A stretch of DNA of 64,000 nt from Paraburkholderia translucens. GTDB taxonomy: Bacteria > Pseudomonadota > Gammaproteobacteria > Burkholderiales > Burkholderiaceae. The notes under the pieces were generated by a model. That model was not told where the DNA came from and did not search any database. It saw only the letters and a list, made by a program, of their open reading frames with translations. This document shows, one piece after another, positions 24,201-33,170 of this stretch (positions within the stretch are counted from its first letter, which is position 1; each line of letters begins with the position of its first letter). The stretch covers positions 102,451 through 166,450 of the forward strand of contig NZ_JAJITC010000015.1 in assembly GCF_020881035.1 (NCBI RefSeq), in the 5' to 3' direction. The translations under genes and the position numbers were made by a program.

Positions 24201-26402
24201 TCAAGGCTTCCAGCGGTACATCAGCACCTTGCCGCGCGCGTCTTCCTCGACGAACACGAGGTACTCGCCATCGCTGCGTTTTGCGGCGCTGATACCGTTC
24301 GGCACGTCGACCCAGCCGGACGCGCGCCCTACTTCGGAGCCCGGCCGGATCACGCCGAGTTCCTTGCCGCTGTCCTTGTCCCATACGTGCACCGTGCCGA
24401 CCGGCTCGACGCCGAACACGTATTGCCCCTCGACGGTGAGGCCGATGACCGTCGCGATGGGCTTGCTCTGGGTCTGCCACGGCAACGCTATCGCGTAGCG
24501 CTGCACCGGTTTGCCGCTCGACCATTTGTCATAGCGCGCGAGCACGCGCCCCACTTCTTTCCAGAAGCCCTGGGCGGTGGGCATGTCGGCCGAATAGCCG
24601 CTCACGTACATCGTGTCGGTGCCGGGGTCGTAGATCGCGCGACGCAGCTCGGTGAACGGCGGCGGCACCGGGTACTGGGTCAGGCTCGAATACGAGTAGA
24701 CCGGATTGCCCTTCGCATCGAGTCCGCCGAAGCGGAACCGGTAGATGCCCTTGGTATCGCGCGTGCGCCAGATGTCGCCCGCCGTATCGACCCACCAGCC
24801 CCAGCCGCCCGCGAGCTTCGTGCCGCTCGTGTTCGGCGTGAATTCGTCGCGATCGAAGCGGCCGTCGCCGTTCGTATCGCGCCAGATCCAGTCGCCGCCC
24901 GGCGGCGCATCCGGCACCTTCGCGACCGCGCGCTCGCGGCCTGCGATAAAGCCGGAAGGAATCGCGGTTTCGCCGTCGTGCTGCGGATCGAAGCGATAGA
25001 TCTTCAGATGGTCCGCATACATGTCGGTCAGATAGAGGAACGTGCGCCCCTTGAGCCGCCGCGCGATCGGCAGGCCCGGATACTGGTCGGTGTGAAACAC
25101 CGGATCGTCGGGGTATCTGAAGCGATTCGACAGAAATCCCGCATATTTCCAGTCCTGTCCAGGCGGCTTCGACAGATCGAGTTCGAAGCGCTTGTTGCCG
25201 GTATAGACGCTGTCGGGCCTGGCCGGATCGATCCACGCGCCGTCGACGAACAGCAGCCCCTCGACCTCCCAGTTGCGCTTGCCGTTCGGCGCATAGCTTT
25301 CGAGCGTCGCGCCGAGACCCGCGCCGATCGGCTCGTAACGCGGACCGATGCCGTTGCTCGACACATAGACGTTGCCGCGCGCATCGACGCCGACGCCGGT
25401 CAATCCATTGAAGCGCAACGGCCCGGGCTTGCCCGCGACGCCGCTGAAAATGCCGCCGCGCTCGCCGAGCGTGCCCGACTCCGCGTAACGGCCATCGTGC
25501 TTCGTGAAGAACAGCACCTGCTGGCGCGGACCGTTGTCGGCGATCAGGATGCGGCCTTGTGCATCGACGGCGACGTCGACCGCGACCGTATCGGCCGGCA
25601 ACGTGAAGTTCTCGTCGAGGCGCTGGCCCGTCGCCGTGTAATGCTCGATGCCCGGCGCGCGTTCGCTGCGTGCGCCGCTCAGCACCCACAATGTGCCGTC
25701 GGGCGCAAGCGCGATACGTCTTGGCTCGTGCACGCTCCACGCCGCCTTCTGCTGCATCGACTCGGCATCGTAGACTTCGATGCGATTACGCGCGGTATTG
25801 GCCGCGAACAGCGTCGTATCGTTCGCGGCGAGCCCGCCGATCGCCGCGTCCGTGCCGGTCGGCACTTCGTTCATCATCAGAAAGCCGGCCGCCAACTGCG
25901 CATGCGGGTCCGCGCTTTTCGAGGCGGGCTGAAACGGGGCGACGCGTTGCGGATCGCCGATCAGGCGCCGCGAAATGCCGAACCATTGCTGCCCCTTTCC
26001 GGGCCACACGCCCGGCTCGACCAGATGCCCCTTCTCATTGCCGACTGCGATCGCGACGAACGCGTACTTGCGATTGACCGCGATCGCATTGCCGCCGGCG
26101 TTGCCCCAGCCGTGCGTGCCGCCCGAGAAGCCGAGCATCCTGCCGTCCTGGTAGACGCTCGCTTCGGCGCCGCTTTCATCCCACGGCGCGTTCGTATAGA
26201 CCTTGCCGTCGGGCGTGACCGCGATCGCGGTGATATTGATTTGCGTCCACGTGCCATCGCCAAAGCCGAAGCTGTTGCCGATCCATGACGTCTTCGCGTT
26301 CAACTCGGTTTCGGCGCAAGCCGGCCTCCCGGCCGATGCCGCGATCAGTGCGGCACCGCACGCCGTTAGCGCGAACCAGCTTCTGAACGTGAAACGGGGC
26401 AA
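24201..26402 (-). CDS. Secreted beta-propeller protein with EF-hand-like site, unknown function
   Basis: A 733-residue exported protein. After a signal peptide (hydrophobic WFALTACGAALIAASAG, cleaved after ACA) come repeated NHL/SMP-30-like blades such as AIAVTPDGKVYTN, RRIALAPDGTLWVLSG, AVDAQGRILIADNG and GVGVDARGNVYVSSNG. The segment RDTNGDGRFDRDEF is a classic calcium-binding EF-hand loop. The start is TTG, with GGAGGATCCGCC immediately before it; no ATG fits. It lies 64 bases upstream of wzx on the same strand. It could bind, cleave or gate the polymer outside the cytoplasm, but no catalytic motif is recognised. Confidence 0.78.
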   Translation of the reverse strand: MPRFTFRSWFALTACGAALIAASAGRPACAETELNAKTSWIGNSFGFGDGTWTQINITAIAVTPDGKVYTNAPWDESGAEASVYQDGRMLGFSGGTHGWGNAGGNAIAVNRKYAFVAIAVGNEKGHLVEPGVWPGKGQQWFGISRRLIGDPQRVAPFQPASKSADPHAQLAAGFLMMNEVPTGTDAAIGGLAANDTTLFAANTARNRIEVYDAESMQQKAAWSVHEPRRIALAPDGTLWVLSGARSERAPGIEHYTATGQRLDENFTLPADTVAVDVAVDAQGRILIADNGPRQQVLFFTKHDGRYAESGTLGERGGIFSGVAGKPGPLRFNGLTGVGVDARGNVYVSSNGIGPRYEPIGAGLGATLESYAPNGKRNWEVEGLLFVDGAWIDPARPDSVYTGNKRFELDLSKPPGQDWKYAGFLSNRFRYPDDPVFHTDQYPGLPIARRLKGRTFLYLTDMYADHLKIYRFDPQHDGETAIPSGFIAGRERAVAKVPDAPPGGDWIWRDTNGDGRFDRDEFTPNTSGTKLAGGWGWWVDTAGDIWRTRDTKGIYRFRFGGLDAKGNPVYSYSSLTQYPVPPPFTELRRAIYDPGTDTMYVSGYSADMPTAQGFWKEVGRVLARYDKWSSGKPVQRYAIALPWQTQSKPIATVIGLTVEGQYVFGVEPVGTVHVWDKDSGKELGVIRPGSEVGRASGWVDVPNGISAAKRSDGEYLVFVEEDARGKVLMYRWKP

Positions 26403-27009
26403 GGCGGATCCTCCAGTCGATATCCGGTCAACGCGATGCACGCGGACCTGTGCCCGCGCGGGGCGAAATTCGGTGATGTGGCAACGAGAAGCGAAGCGCA
26501 ACGGATCGAAATGCAGCGCCTGAGCCCACGCGAGCGGGCAAGTGGACGCATGGCCACTACGCGCGGCCCGGCTAGACAGCCTTCCACTCGGCTACGTTAC
26601 GCGGAAAAAACGCGGCGACGAAAATCAAAAATAATTCAAAAATATTTGTCTCATTGAATGCGAATAAAGAAACGTTTTTGAAAATCGATAAAAACCGTTT
26701 TTGGTCGGCGTCCGTTTCTGGCGCAGCAATTCCGCCCTTCTTTACCGACGCAATATCACGCAATCCGTACTTATTACGGCACAACCTCCCCAAAGCATAA
26801 ACATATAAATTTCGCATGAATTGCCAATGAAACACCCTGTTTCAATCTGATTCATTTAGCCAATTCATACCGGTTTTTTCGCGAATTTCTTTTCCCTAGA
26901 ATCGATTGCATTTCCGTTGCGACGCGAAGCGCGCGCCTGTTCGTGAGTCGTTGCCTGCGAACCGCGCGGCCCTTCGCCCGGCCCATCCGCTTTTCACCAT
27001 GGACGGTTC
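26403..27009. other. Divergent intergenic region in the polysaccharide locus
   Basis: The gap between the secreted propeller gene (leftward) and the acyltransferase (rightward). From about 26590 to 26900 it is strikingly AT-rich compared with the genes on both sides, with runs such as AAAATCAAAAATAATTC. It should hold both promoters, but I could not assign -35/-10 pairs with confidence. One minus-strand frame of 87 codons is present without a ribosome-binding site or recognisable protein and is not accepted. Confidence 0.6.
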
Positions 27010-28092
27010 ATGACAGCCAGCGCATTGCCCCTCGCGCCCTCCCATTCCCGCATCGTGCAGCTCGATGGCCTGCGCGCGATCGCCGTGCTCGCCGTGTTCG
27101 CGCAACACGCGCTGAAAGCGCCGCTGTGGATGGGCGTCGATCTGTTTTTCGTTTTGAGCGGATTTCTGATCAGCGGCATCCTGCTCGATCGCAAGTCGCG
27201 TCAGCAGTCGTATTTCCGCTATTTCTACGCACGCCGGGCGCGCCGCATCCTGCCGCCGTACCTGCTGTTGATGGCCGTGTCATCGGTGCTGTTCGGCCTC
27301 GCATGGGCGCAGCACTGGTACTGGTACGCGTTTTTCGCGACCAATATCGGCGATGCGCTCAATCAAAGCGGTCACGACAGTCTCAACGTGCTGTGGTCGC
27401 TCGCGGTCGAAGAGCAGTTCTACATCTTCTGGCCGTTCGTGATCCTGCTCGTGCCCGAGCGTCTGCTCGGGCTCGTGGCGGCCGCGCTGATCGTGCTGGT
27501 GCCGCTGCTGCGTGCGCTCGCGTCGCCGTGGTTCGATTCATTCTGGCCGATCTATTACCTGACGCCGTTCCGCATGGATCTGCTCGCGGCCGGCGCGCTG
27601 CTCGCGGTTGCGGTGCGGCGAGATCGCAATGCGCTCGAACCGTTCAAGGCACTCGCCGTGCTCGGCGCGCTGGCCGCGCTCGCGGTGCTGGCGTGGCTGC
27701 ATCTGCACTTCCCGCGCTTTCGCGCGGCGAATACGCCGCTCTCGAATGCGGGGCTGTATAGCGTGTCGTTGGTGCTGTGTACGTCGATCGTCGTGATCGC
27801 GCTGCAAAGCAAGGGCATCGTGAAGCGGTTGCTGTGCAATCGCGTGCTCGTTTATATCGGCACCATCAGCTACACGATCTATCTGATCCACCTGAGCGTG
27901 CTTTACATGGTGTGGCCGCTGCACCTGAATCGCTATCTGAGCGCCGCGATCGCGCTCGCGATTACGCTCGTGTACGCGAGCATCTCGTGGTTCGCCTTCG
28001 AGAAGCGCCTGATTTTCGGCACGCGCGGTGCGAGAACGACGGCCAGCGCCGGTGCCAACGTTGCGCGGCCAGCGCCGCAAAGCCGCGCATGA
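27010..28092 (+). CDS. bceO: Membrane O-acyltransferase (OafA-like)
   Basis: A 360-residue acyltransferase-3 protein with about ten membrane helices: IVQLDGLRAIAVLAVFAQHA at the N-terminus, MGVDLFFVLSGFLISGILLDR, YFYARRARRILPPYLL, NVLWSLAVEEQFYIFWP and a final ISYTIYLIHLSV. It probably O-acetylates the exopolysaccharide. The next gene, an SGNH hydrolase, starts inside its stop codon (ATGA). In single-chain OafA homologues an SGNH domain is fused at this end, so the pair may work as a split enzyme. The position matches bceO. Confidence 0.87.
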   Translation: MTASALPLAPSHSRIVQLDGLRAIAVLAVFAQHALKAPLWMGVDLFFVLSGFLISGILLDRKSRQQSYFRYFYARRARRILPPYLLLMAVSSVLFGLAWAQHWYWYAFFATNIGDALNQSGHDSLNVLWSLAVEEQFYIFWPFVILLVPERLLGLVAAALIVLVPLLRALASPWFDSFWPIYYLTPFRMDLLAAGALLAVAVRRDRNALEPFKALAVLGALAALAVLAWLHLHFPRFRAANTPLSNAGLYSVSLVLCTSIVVIALQSKGIVKRLLCNRVLVYIGTISYTIYLIHLSVLYMVWPLHLNRYLSAAIALAITLVYASISWFAFEKRLIFGTRGARTTASAGANVARPAPQSRA

Positions 28093-28838
28093 ACCGCCGG
28101 GCTGCTACCGCTGCCTGCGCGCTCGGCGCCGTATCGGCGCTGACGCTGCTCGCGCCCGCGACGAGCACGGCCACCGCCGAAGCGCAAACCTCATCGCCCA
28201 ACCAGGTACTGATCGACGCCTACGGCGATTCGACCACGCTCGGCATCACCTGCGGCGACGGCCACTGCGCCCCCCAGCCACGCAACGCCGTGACGTATCT
28301 GCAACTGGCATTAGCGGCGCATGACGGCGAGCGCGTGCGCGTCACGAACTACGGCGTTGGCGGCACGATGGCCACGCAGTTGCGCGACGGCACCGGCAAT
28401 CGCCGCGCAGGCCCGACAGCAGGCCTGCCGTGGCGCGAACGACTCGCGGGGTCGCCCGCGCAGATCGTGCTGATCAACTACGGCATCAACGAAGTGATGC
28501 AAAACCAGACGCCCGAGCAGTTCTACGCGGCCGAAACGACGCTCGTGCAAACCGCGCGCGCGCTCGGCAAGGAGCCGGTTTTGCAGACCTCGAACCCAAT
28601 GCCCGACAACCGGCTCAACGCCAGGCTCGCCGCGATGGTCGCGATGACGCGTCGCGTCGCCGCCGAAGAGCAGGTGCCGCTCGTCGATCAATACGCGTAC
28701 GTGTGCAGCCTGCCGGACTGGAAGGCGCTGATGTCGGACGGTGCGCATCCCAAGCCGGAGCTGTACCGGCTGAAGGCCGAACAGGACTATCGGGTCGTCG
28801 AACCGCTGGTGCGGCGGCTGCTGGACAACCCACATTGA
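28089..28838 (+). CDS. Secreted SGNH/GDSL hydrolase
   Basis: 249 residues with a signal peptide (hydrophobic AATAACALGAVSALTLLAPA, processed near AEA), so periplasmic. SGNH blocks are visible: block I DAYGDSTT, block II NYGVGGT, block III LINYGINEVM and block V SDGAHPKPE with the Asp-x-x-His pair. Members act as acyl esterases or acyltransferases on sugars. The ATGA overlap with the upstream acyltransferase indicates joint synthesis, probably for acetylating or de-acetylating the polymer. Confidence 0.83.
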   Translation: MNRRAATAACALGAVSALTLLAPATSTATAEAQTSSPNQVLIDAYGDSTTLGITCGDGHCAPQPRNAVTYLQLALAAHDGERVRVTNYGVGGTMATQLRDGTGNRRAGPTAGLPWRERLAGSPAQIVLINYGINEVMQNQTPEQFYAAETTLVQTARALGKEPVLQTSNPMPDNRLNARLAAMVAMTRRVAAEEQVPLVDQYAYVCSLPDWKALMSDGAHPKPELYRLKAEQDYRVVEPLVRRLLDNPH

Positions 28839-28893
28839 GCGATTTTTTCAGGCGCGTTCCGCTTTTTTCCATTCATCAACTAGAAGGCAAGCT

Positions 28894-29937
28894 ATGAGCC
28901 AACCACGCAAAGCGATCATCACCGGCGTATCCGGACAGGACGGCGCCTATCTGACCCGGCTGCTGCTCGACAAGGGCTATCACGTGACCGGCACCTATCG
29001 GCGCACGAGTTCGGTCAACTTCTGGCGCATGCGTGAGCTCGGCGTGCTCGATCATCCGAATCTGCGTCTGGTCGAACACGACCTGACCGACCTCGGCTCG
29101 ACGCTGCGTCTGCTCGACGGCACCCAGGCCGACGAGCTGTACAACCTCGCCGCGCAGAGCTTCGTCGGCGTGTCGTTCGACCAGCCCGCGACCACCGCCG
29201 AAGTGACCGGCATCGGCGCGCTCAATCTGCTCGAAGGGCTGCGTATCCTGAGCCCGAAGACGCGCTTTTACCAGGCGTCGACCTCCGAGATGTTCGGCCT
29301 CGTGCAGGCGGTGCCGCAACGCGAGAGCACGCCGTTCTATCCGCGCAGCCCGTATGGCGTCGCCAAACTGTTCGCGCACTGGTCGACGATCAACTACCGC
29401 GAGTCGTACAACCTGTTCGCGAGCAGCGGCATTCTGTTCAATCACGAATCGCCGCTGCGTGGCCGCGAATTCGTCACGCGCAAGATCACCGACTCGGTCG
29501 CGAAGATCAAGCTCGGCAGGCTCGACGTGCTCGAACTCGGCAACCTGAGCGCGCAGCGCGACTGGGGCTTTGCGCTGGAATATGTCGAAGGCATGTGGCG
29601 CATGTTGCAGGCCGACGCGCCCGACACCTTCGTGCTCGCGACCGGCCGCACCGAAACCGTTCGCGATTTCGTGCGCATGGCGTTTTCGGCGGCGGGCTAT
29701 CAGCTCGAATGGTCGGGCAAGGACGAGCGCGAAACCGGTATCGACGTCGCGACCGGCAAGACGCTCGTGCGCGTGAATCCGAGGTTCTATCGGCCGGCCG
29801 AAGTGGACCTGTTGATCGGCTGCGCGGACAAGGCGCGCGATACGCTCGGCTGGCAGCCGCGGACCTCGCTCGAACAGCTGTGCCAGATGATGGTGCAGGC
29901 GGACATCGCGCGCAACGAGCATCACGAAACGTTCTGA
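28894..29937 (+). CDS. gmd: GDP-mannose 4,6-dehydratase
   Basis: A 347-residue short-chain dehydrogenase/reductase that converts GDP-mannose to GDP-4-keto-6-deoxymannose, precursor of GDP-rhamnose. It shows ITGVSGQDGAYLTRLLL at the N-terminus, YNLAAQSFVGVSFDQP, ASTSEMFG, the catalytic Tyr-x3-Lys in RSPYGVAKLF, and NHESPLRGREFVTRKIT. It corresponds to bceN of the cepacian bce-II cluster. No GDP-4-keto-6-deoxymannose reductase (Rmd type) is in the window, so rhamnose synthesis must be finished elsewhere. AGAAGGCAAGCT precedes the ATG. Confidence 0.95.
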   Translation: MSQPRKAIITGVSGQDGAYLTRLLLDKGYHVTGTYRRTSSVNFWRMRELGVLDHPNLRLVEHDLTDLGSTLRLLDGTQADELYNLAAQSFVGVSFDQPATTAEVTGIGALNLLEGLRILSPKTRFYQASTSEMFGLVQAVPQRESTPFYPRSPYGVAKLFAHWSTINYRESYNLFASSGILFNHESPLRGREFVTRKITDSVAKIKLGRLDVLELGNLSAQRDWGFALEYVEGMWRMLQADAPDTFVLATGRTETVRDFVRMAFSAAGYQLEWSGKDERETGIDVATGKTLVRVNPRFYRPAEVDLLIGCADKARDTLGWQPRTSLEQLCQMMVQADIARNEHHETF

Positions 29938-30152
29938 CGCGCCCATCCGTGTGCGGCGGCGTTCGCCGCGCACGGCGCCGCCGATGCGTCGCTCGCGATC
30001 AGACTGCCAGTTTTCCGAACGTCTCGAGCACCGCGTCGCCCTTTTCCCGGCTCTTTGCAGGACAGCAGTTCAGCCATAGGCGCGGTTGGTGCGACCATCG
30101 GCAACCGGTGGCGATGCTCGGCATTACCGCAATTGCATCGCCATAGGCCGCG

Positions 30153-31385
30153 TTATCTGCCCCTGGGCCTCACGACCGGCTGCACGCCGACGCGCTCGAT
30201 GACCCGCCGGATGCTCGCGAGGAGCCCATCCTCGACGAAGCGCGGGTCGCTTTCGAACCGGACCGCGACCCGCTCATATGCATTGCGCAGACGGTCCATG
30301 GTGGACTTGCATTCGTCCTCGCGCAAACCCAGGCGGCGGCCATACTCCACGAGGACTTGAGGGATGGGAAACACCGTCGACTTGTTGAGCTTGAGCGCCA
30401 ACTTGCCGTCGAGCTCCGGATAGATGTCGGTGCACACGACGTCGAACACGGGCGCGAGGCGGCGAGGCCCGGTCGGGTCCTCGTAGAGGATGCCGATATT
30501 CTTCATATGCGCATCGCCATCGCGCAATAGACACGACAAGGCGACCCGCTCAAAGAGGCGAACGCTCTGCTGATAGTCGGAGCCCGTGAAGATGTCGACG
30601 GCCTTCGCGATCATCTCGTAGCTGCCCTCGTACTTGGACTTTCCGGTCAGCACGCCCATGTCCTCGAAGCCCAACGGTGAGCCGTCCGGGTGCCGGTCAA
30701 AGCGCGCCATCACAAAAAGCTTGCCATCATCGGAAAGCCAGAACTGAGGAACCTCCATCCCCGCCTCTTTTGAGACGGACATGCAGAAGAATTCGTTGCG
30801 CGCGATGCCCGGAAAGTCGTCGCCCTCCGCCTTCACGATTACCGAATTGAGGGGCAGCGCGGTATGCTCGTCGAGCGCGCGCGGGCTTTCTTGCGCGATC
30901 GGCACCACGGTTTTGGGCTGGACACCCGAAATACCAGAGCCGAGCGCATACTGGTCGACGAGACGCGCAAAGAGTTTGCCGGACGGTGAGGACAGGAGCT
31001 CCTCGAGGTGTTCGCCCTGGTGCTCAGGCACCCGCTCCCCCGGCATGGAGTACGTAAGCCGCCCAATCTGGTTACACCCAGCAAGGAACAGCAGGAACAG
31101 GTCGCTTGGCGTGCCGAGACGTGCAAGCCGGTCTTCAATGATGTGCCGCAGATAACCTTCGGGGCGGTTCATCGCGAAGACACCCATCAGGTCGCCTCTG
31201 GCATAGCTTTCGCGGCGCACCGGCATTGTCAGGGATACCGCGGCGGCGTCGGACACCTGTCCGTAATTGAAGGAGTAGCGGCTCTCCTTGGCCAGCAGGC
31301 CACTCGTCCCTTGGGGCGTGTGTACCTCAAGGGTGCGGATGTTGCCAAACAGCCGCTCCAGGTCCAATGTCTTGCCGCCGCTCAT
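30153..31385 (-). CDS. hipA: HipA-type serine/threonine kinase toxin
   Basis: A 410-residue HipA-family toxin; in characterised members the kinase phosphorylates glutamyl-tRNA synthetase and induces dormancy. An N-terminal subdomain (to about residue 110) precedes the kinase core. The Gly-rich loop is GSGISGVQPKT, the ATP-binding Lys is in SVIVKAEGDD, NEFFCMSVSKEAGMEVP follows, the catalytic loop is LLRDGDAHMKNIGIL and the metal-binding Asp is in PVFDVVCT. All key residues are present, so it looks active. The ATG overlaps the hipB stop by one base. Confidence 0.92.
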   Translation of the reverse strand: MSGGKTLDLERLFGNIRTLEVHTPQGTSGLLAKESRYSFNYGQVSDAAAVSLTMPVRRESYARGDLMGVFAMNRPEGYLRHIIEDRLARLGTPSDLFLLFLAGCNQIGRLTYSMPGERVPEHQGEHLEELLSSPSGKLFARLVDQYALGSGISGVQPKTVVPIAQESPRALDEHTALPLNSVIVKAEGDDFPGIARNEFFCMSVSKEAGMEVPQFWLSDDGKLFVMARFDRHPDGSPLGFEDMGVLTGKSKYEGSYEMIAKAVDIFTGSDYQQSVRLFERVALSCLLRDGDAHMKNIGILYEDPTGPRRLAPVFDVVCTDIYPELDGKLALKLNKSTVFPIPQVLVEYGRRLGLREDECKSTMDRLRNAYERVAVRFESDPRFVEDGLLASIRRVIERVGVQPVVRPRGR

Positions 31386-31663
31386 CAGTCATCGTCCTTG
31401 AAGATGGTGTCGAGCTCGTCCAGCATCACGGTGTCGCGCGGGCGCAGAACCAGCTCGTAGCCAAGCGCGCTCACGAGGCGGCACCACTCCTGTATGCCGA
31501 CGTTCTCGGCTCCTTCGGCATTGGTGATCGTGCGGCGCGCGACGCCCGCGCGCTCGGCGAGCGCCTGCTGGGTAACCTTGCGTTCACGCCGGGTAGCGCG
31601 CAGGCTGGCCGCGAGGCGCTCTATGCTGGTGATCGGAAGCGAGGAGGTCTTTTTGCGCATCAT
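31385..31663 (-). CDS. hipB: HipB-type antitoxin (XRE helix-turn-helix)
   Basis: About 92 residues with a Cro/C1-type DNA-binding domain: LAASLRATRRERKVTQQALAERAG then VARRTITNAEGAENV, and a C-terminal tail LDELDTIFKDDD. It should neutralise HipA and repress the operon. The start is uncertain: ATG codons stand at 31672, 31663 and 31660, with no clear ribosome-binding site, while a perfect TATAAT ends 7 bases before ATG 31663, suggesting leaderless translation. The gene pair lies between gmd and the first bce-I-like glycosyltransferase. Confidence 0.87.
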   Translation of the reverse strand: MMRKKTSSLPITSIERLAASLRATRRERKVTQQALAERAGVARRTITNAEGAENVGIQEWCRLVSALGYELVLRPRDTVMLDELDTIFKDDD

Positions 31664-31670
31664 AGTGCGC

Positions 31671-31676
31671 ATTATA
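31671..31676 (-). promoter_or_regulatory. Candidate -10 element of hipBA
   Basis: On the minus strand TATAAT stands right before GCGCACTATGATG. The predicted transcript would begin at or next to the second ATG. At 17 bases upstream the -35 position reads TGCGCA, which is poor but contains the TGCGCA motif repeated through this region, fitting an autorepressed promoter. Confidence 0.5.
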
Positions 31677-31754
31677 GCTCAAACTATTAGTTTTGCGCAC
31701 CATGACGCTCATTTTCGCGCTCGGGCTGTCGCGCGATCGTCGCACTAATTGTGA

Positions 31755-31778
31755 GCACTATCTTGCGCACGGTAGTGC
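31755..31778. promoter_or_regulatory. Candidate HipB operator (inverted repeat)
   Basis: GCACTA and TAGTGC flank a 12-base centre containing TTGCGCAC. Copies of TGCGCA and of CATAGTGCGCA recur from about 31653 to 31815, upstream of and across the hipB start. Repeated half-sites of this kind are usual for toxin-antitoxin autoregulation. Motif-based inference only. Confidence 0.42.
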
Positions 31779-31933
31779 ATTTGACATATCTTGCGCGCGA
31801 TGATGCGCAATCGCGGCGCGGAGGCGCCCTGCCGCTCAACCGCAGAGGCCGAAAGCGACATCGATGCGAGGTCCGCTCGCAACGTTCGGTGCCTCGCCTC
31901 GTTCCGATTCGCTCGCCCCGCTGCCGCGGCGCT

Positions 31934-33100
31934 TCAATGCAACGCGTCCCCTGCGATCGCCTCGGCATAGACCGCGGCGACCCGCTTCGCGATCACCGCG
32001 TTGTCGAAGTGCTCGCGCGCATAGCGGCGGCACGCGTCGGAATCGGGCAGCTTCAGCGTGCCGTTCAGCGCGCCGGTCAGACCCGCGGCGATTGCCTGCG
32101 CGCCGGTCTCCGGCAACACCAGGTCCGGCGACAACCCGGCCACCGCCTCCGGCAATCCGCCGACCGGCGTCACCAGCACCGGGGTGCCCGACGCCAGCGA
32201 TTCGACCGTGATCAACCCGAAGCCTTCCAGCGCGACGGTCGGCACGACACTGATATTGGCCGCACGATACAGTGCCGCCAGATGCTGATCGGGCACGAAG
32301 CCGAGCAGCCTCACGTTGTGCTCGAGCCCCGCGTCGTCGATGCGCGCCTGTAGCTCGCCTTCGAGCCGGCCCTTGCCCGCGATCAGCAACAGCACGTCGG
32401 GCGAGCTGCGTTTCACCAGCTTCACCGCATCGATCAGGTCTTCCAGTCCCATGCGCCGCACGAGGCGCCGCACCGCGAGCACGATCGGCCGGTCCTGCGG
32501 CAATTGCAGCCGCAAACGCGCCTCGGCCTGCGTGAGCGGCAGATTGAACTGCTCGACGTCGACGCAGCCCGGCACCACGCGCACGCGTTCCGGCGAGATG
32601 CCGTAGCGCGTCGTGAGGATCTTGCCGAACGCGTCGGACAGCACGATCAGCCGCGACGAGCGCGCGTACACCGACTGCTCCAGATATCGCTTCGCGCGCT
32701 GGCCGAGCGAATCGGCGCCTTCGACGTGGCTCTCGTCGGCCCACGGCCCCTGGAAATGCGAGACCTGCGGAATGCCACGCGTCACGTCGAGCCCCGGAAA
32801 CGTATAGAGCGCGAAGTGCGACGAAATCACGTCGGGCCGCGACGTGCGGACTTCGTGGCGCAACGCGCGGCGTGCCGCCATCAGCCGCAACGGCAGCGAT
32901 TGCGCGGCGGAACCGAAGCCGTTGATCGCACCGTTGGTATCGGCCGCGACTTTCGGCGAGCCGGCGACGACGCCGCGCACCGCGACGCCCGCGCCCGGCA
33001 GCGCGCCGACCAGCGAGTAGTACATGCGGTCGAGGCCGCCCGCGCGTTCGGGAAACCAGTGCATCCCGATCTGCAGTGATTTGATTGAGCCAGTCGTCAT
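31934..33100 (-). CDS. bceK: Glycosyltransferase, GT4 (last gene of the bce-I-like operon)
   Basis: A 388-residue GT-B glycosyltransferase: MHWFPERAGGLDRMYYSL at the N-terminus, SSHFALYTFPGLD, the donor-side VRRLVRRMGLEDLIDAV, GFVPDQHLAALY and ALEGFGLITVESLASGTPV with the E-x7-E donor motif. It adds one sugar to the lipid-linked repeat unit in the cytoplasm. It is the last gene of the minus-strand polysaccharide run, 70 bases after the preceding glycosyltransferase, and corresponds in order to bceK of the cepacian locus. Confidence 0.86.
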   Translation of the reverse strand: MTTGSIKSLQIGMHWFPERAGGLDRMYYSLVGALPGAGVAVRGVVAGSPKVAADTNGAINGFGSAAQSLPLRLMAARRALRHEVRTSRPDVISSHFALYTFPGLDVTRGIPQVSHFQGPWADESHVEGADSLGQRAKRYLEQSVYARSSRLIVLSDAFGKILTTRYGISPERVRVVPGCVDVEQFNLPLTQAEARLRLQLPQDRPIVLAVRRLVRRMGLEDLIDAVKLVKRSSPDVLLLIAGKGRLEGELQARIDDAGLEHNVRLLGFVPDQHLAALYRAANISVVPTVALEGFGLITVESLASGTPVLVTPVGGLPEAVAGLSPDLVLPETGAQAIAAGLTGALNGTLKLPDSDACRRYAREHFDNAVIAKRVAAVYAEAIAGDALH

Positions 33101-33170
33101 GTAGGTGTGCCCCTGTGCGTTGTTTGCGGTTTGTCGTGAGGTCGATGCGTGGATCGCGCGGTCCGCGCGG

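Noticed and set aside
26572..26835. 87-codon frame on the minus strand in the AT-rich gap before the acyltransferase
   Set aside because: No ribosome-binding site, no recognisable fold, and AT-rich DNA gives such frames by chance; retained only as an intergenic note.
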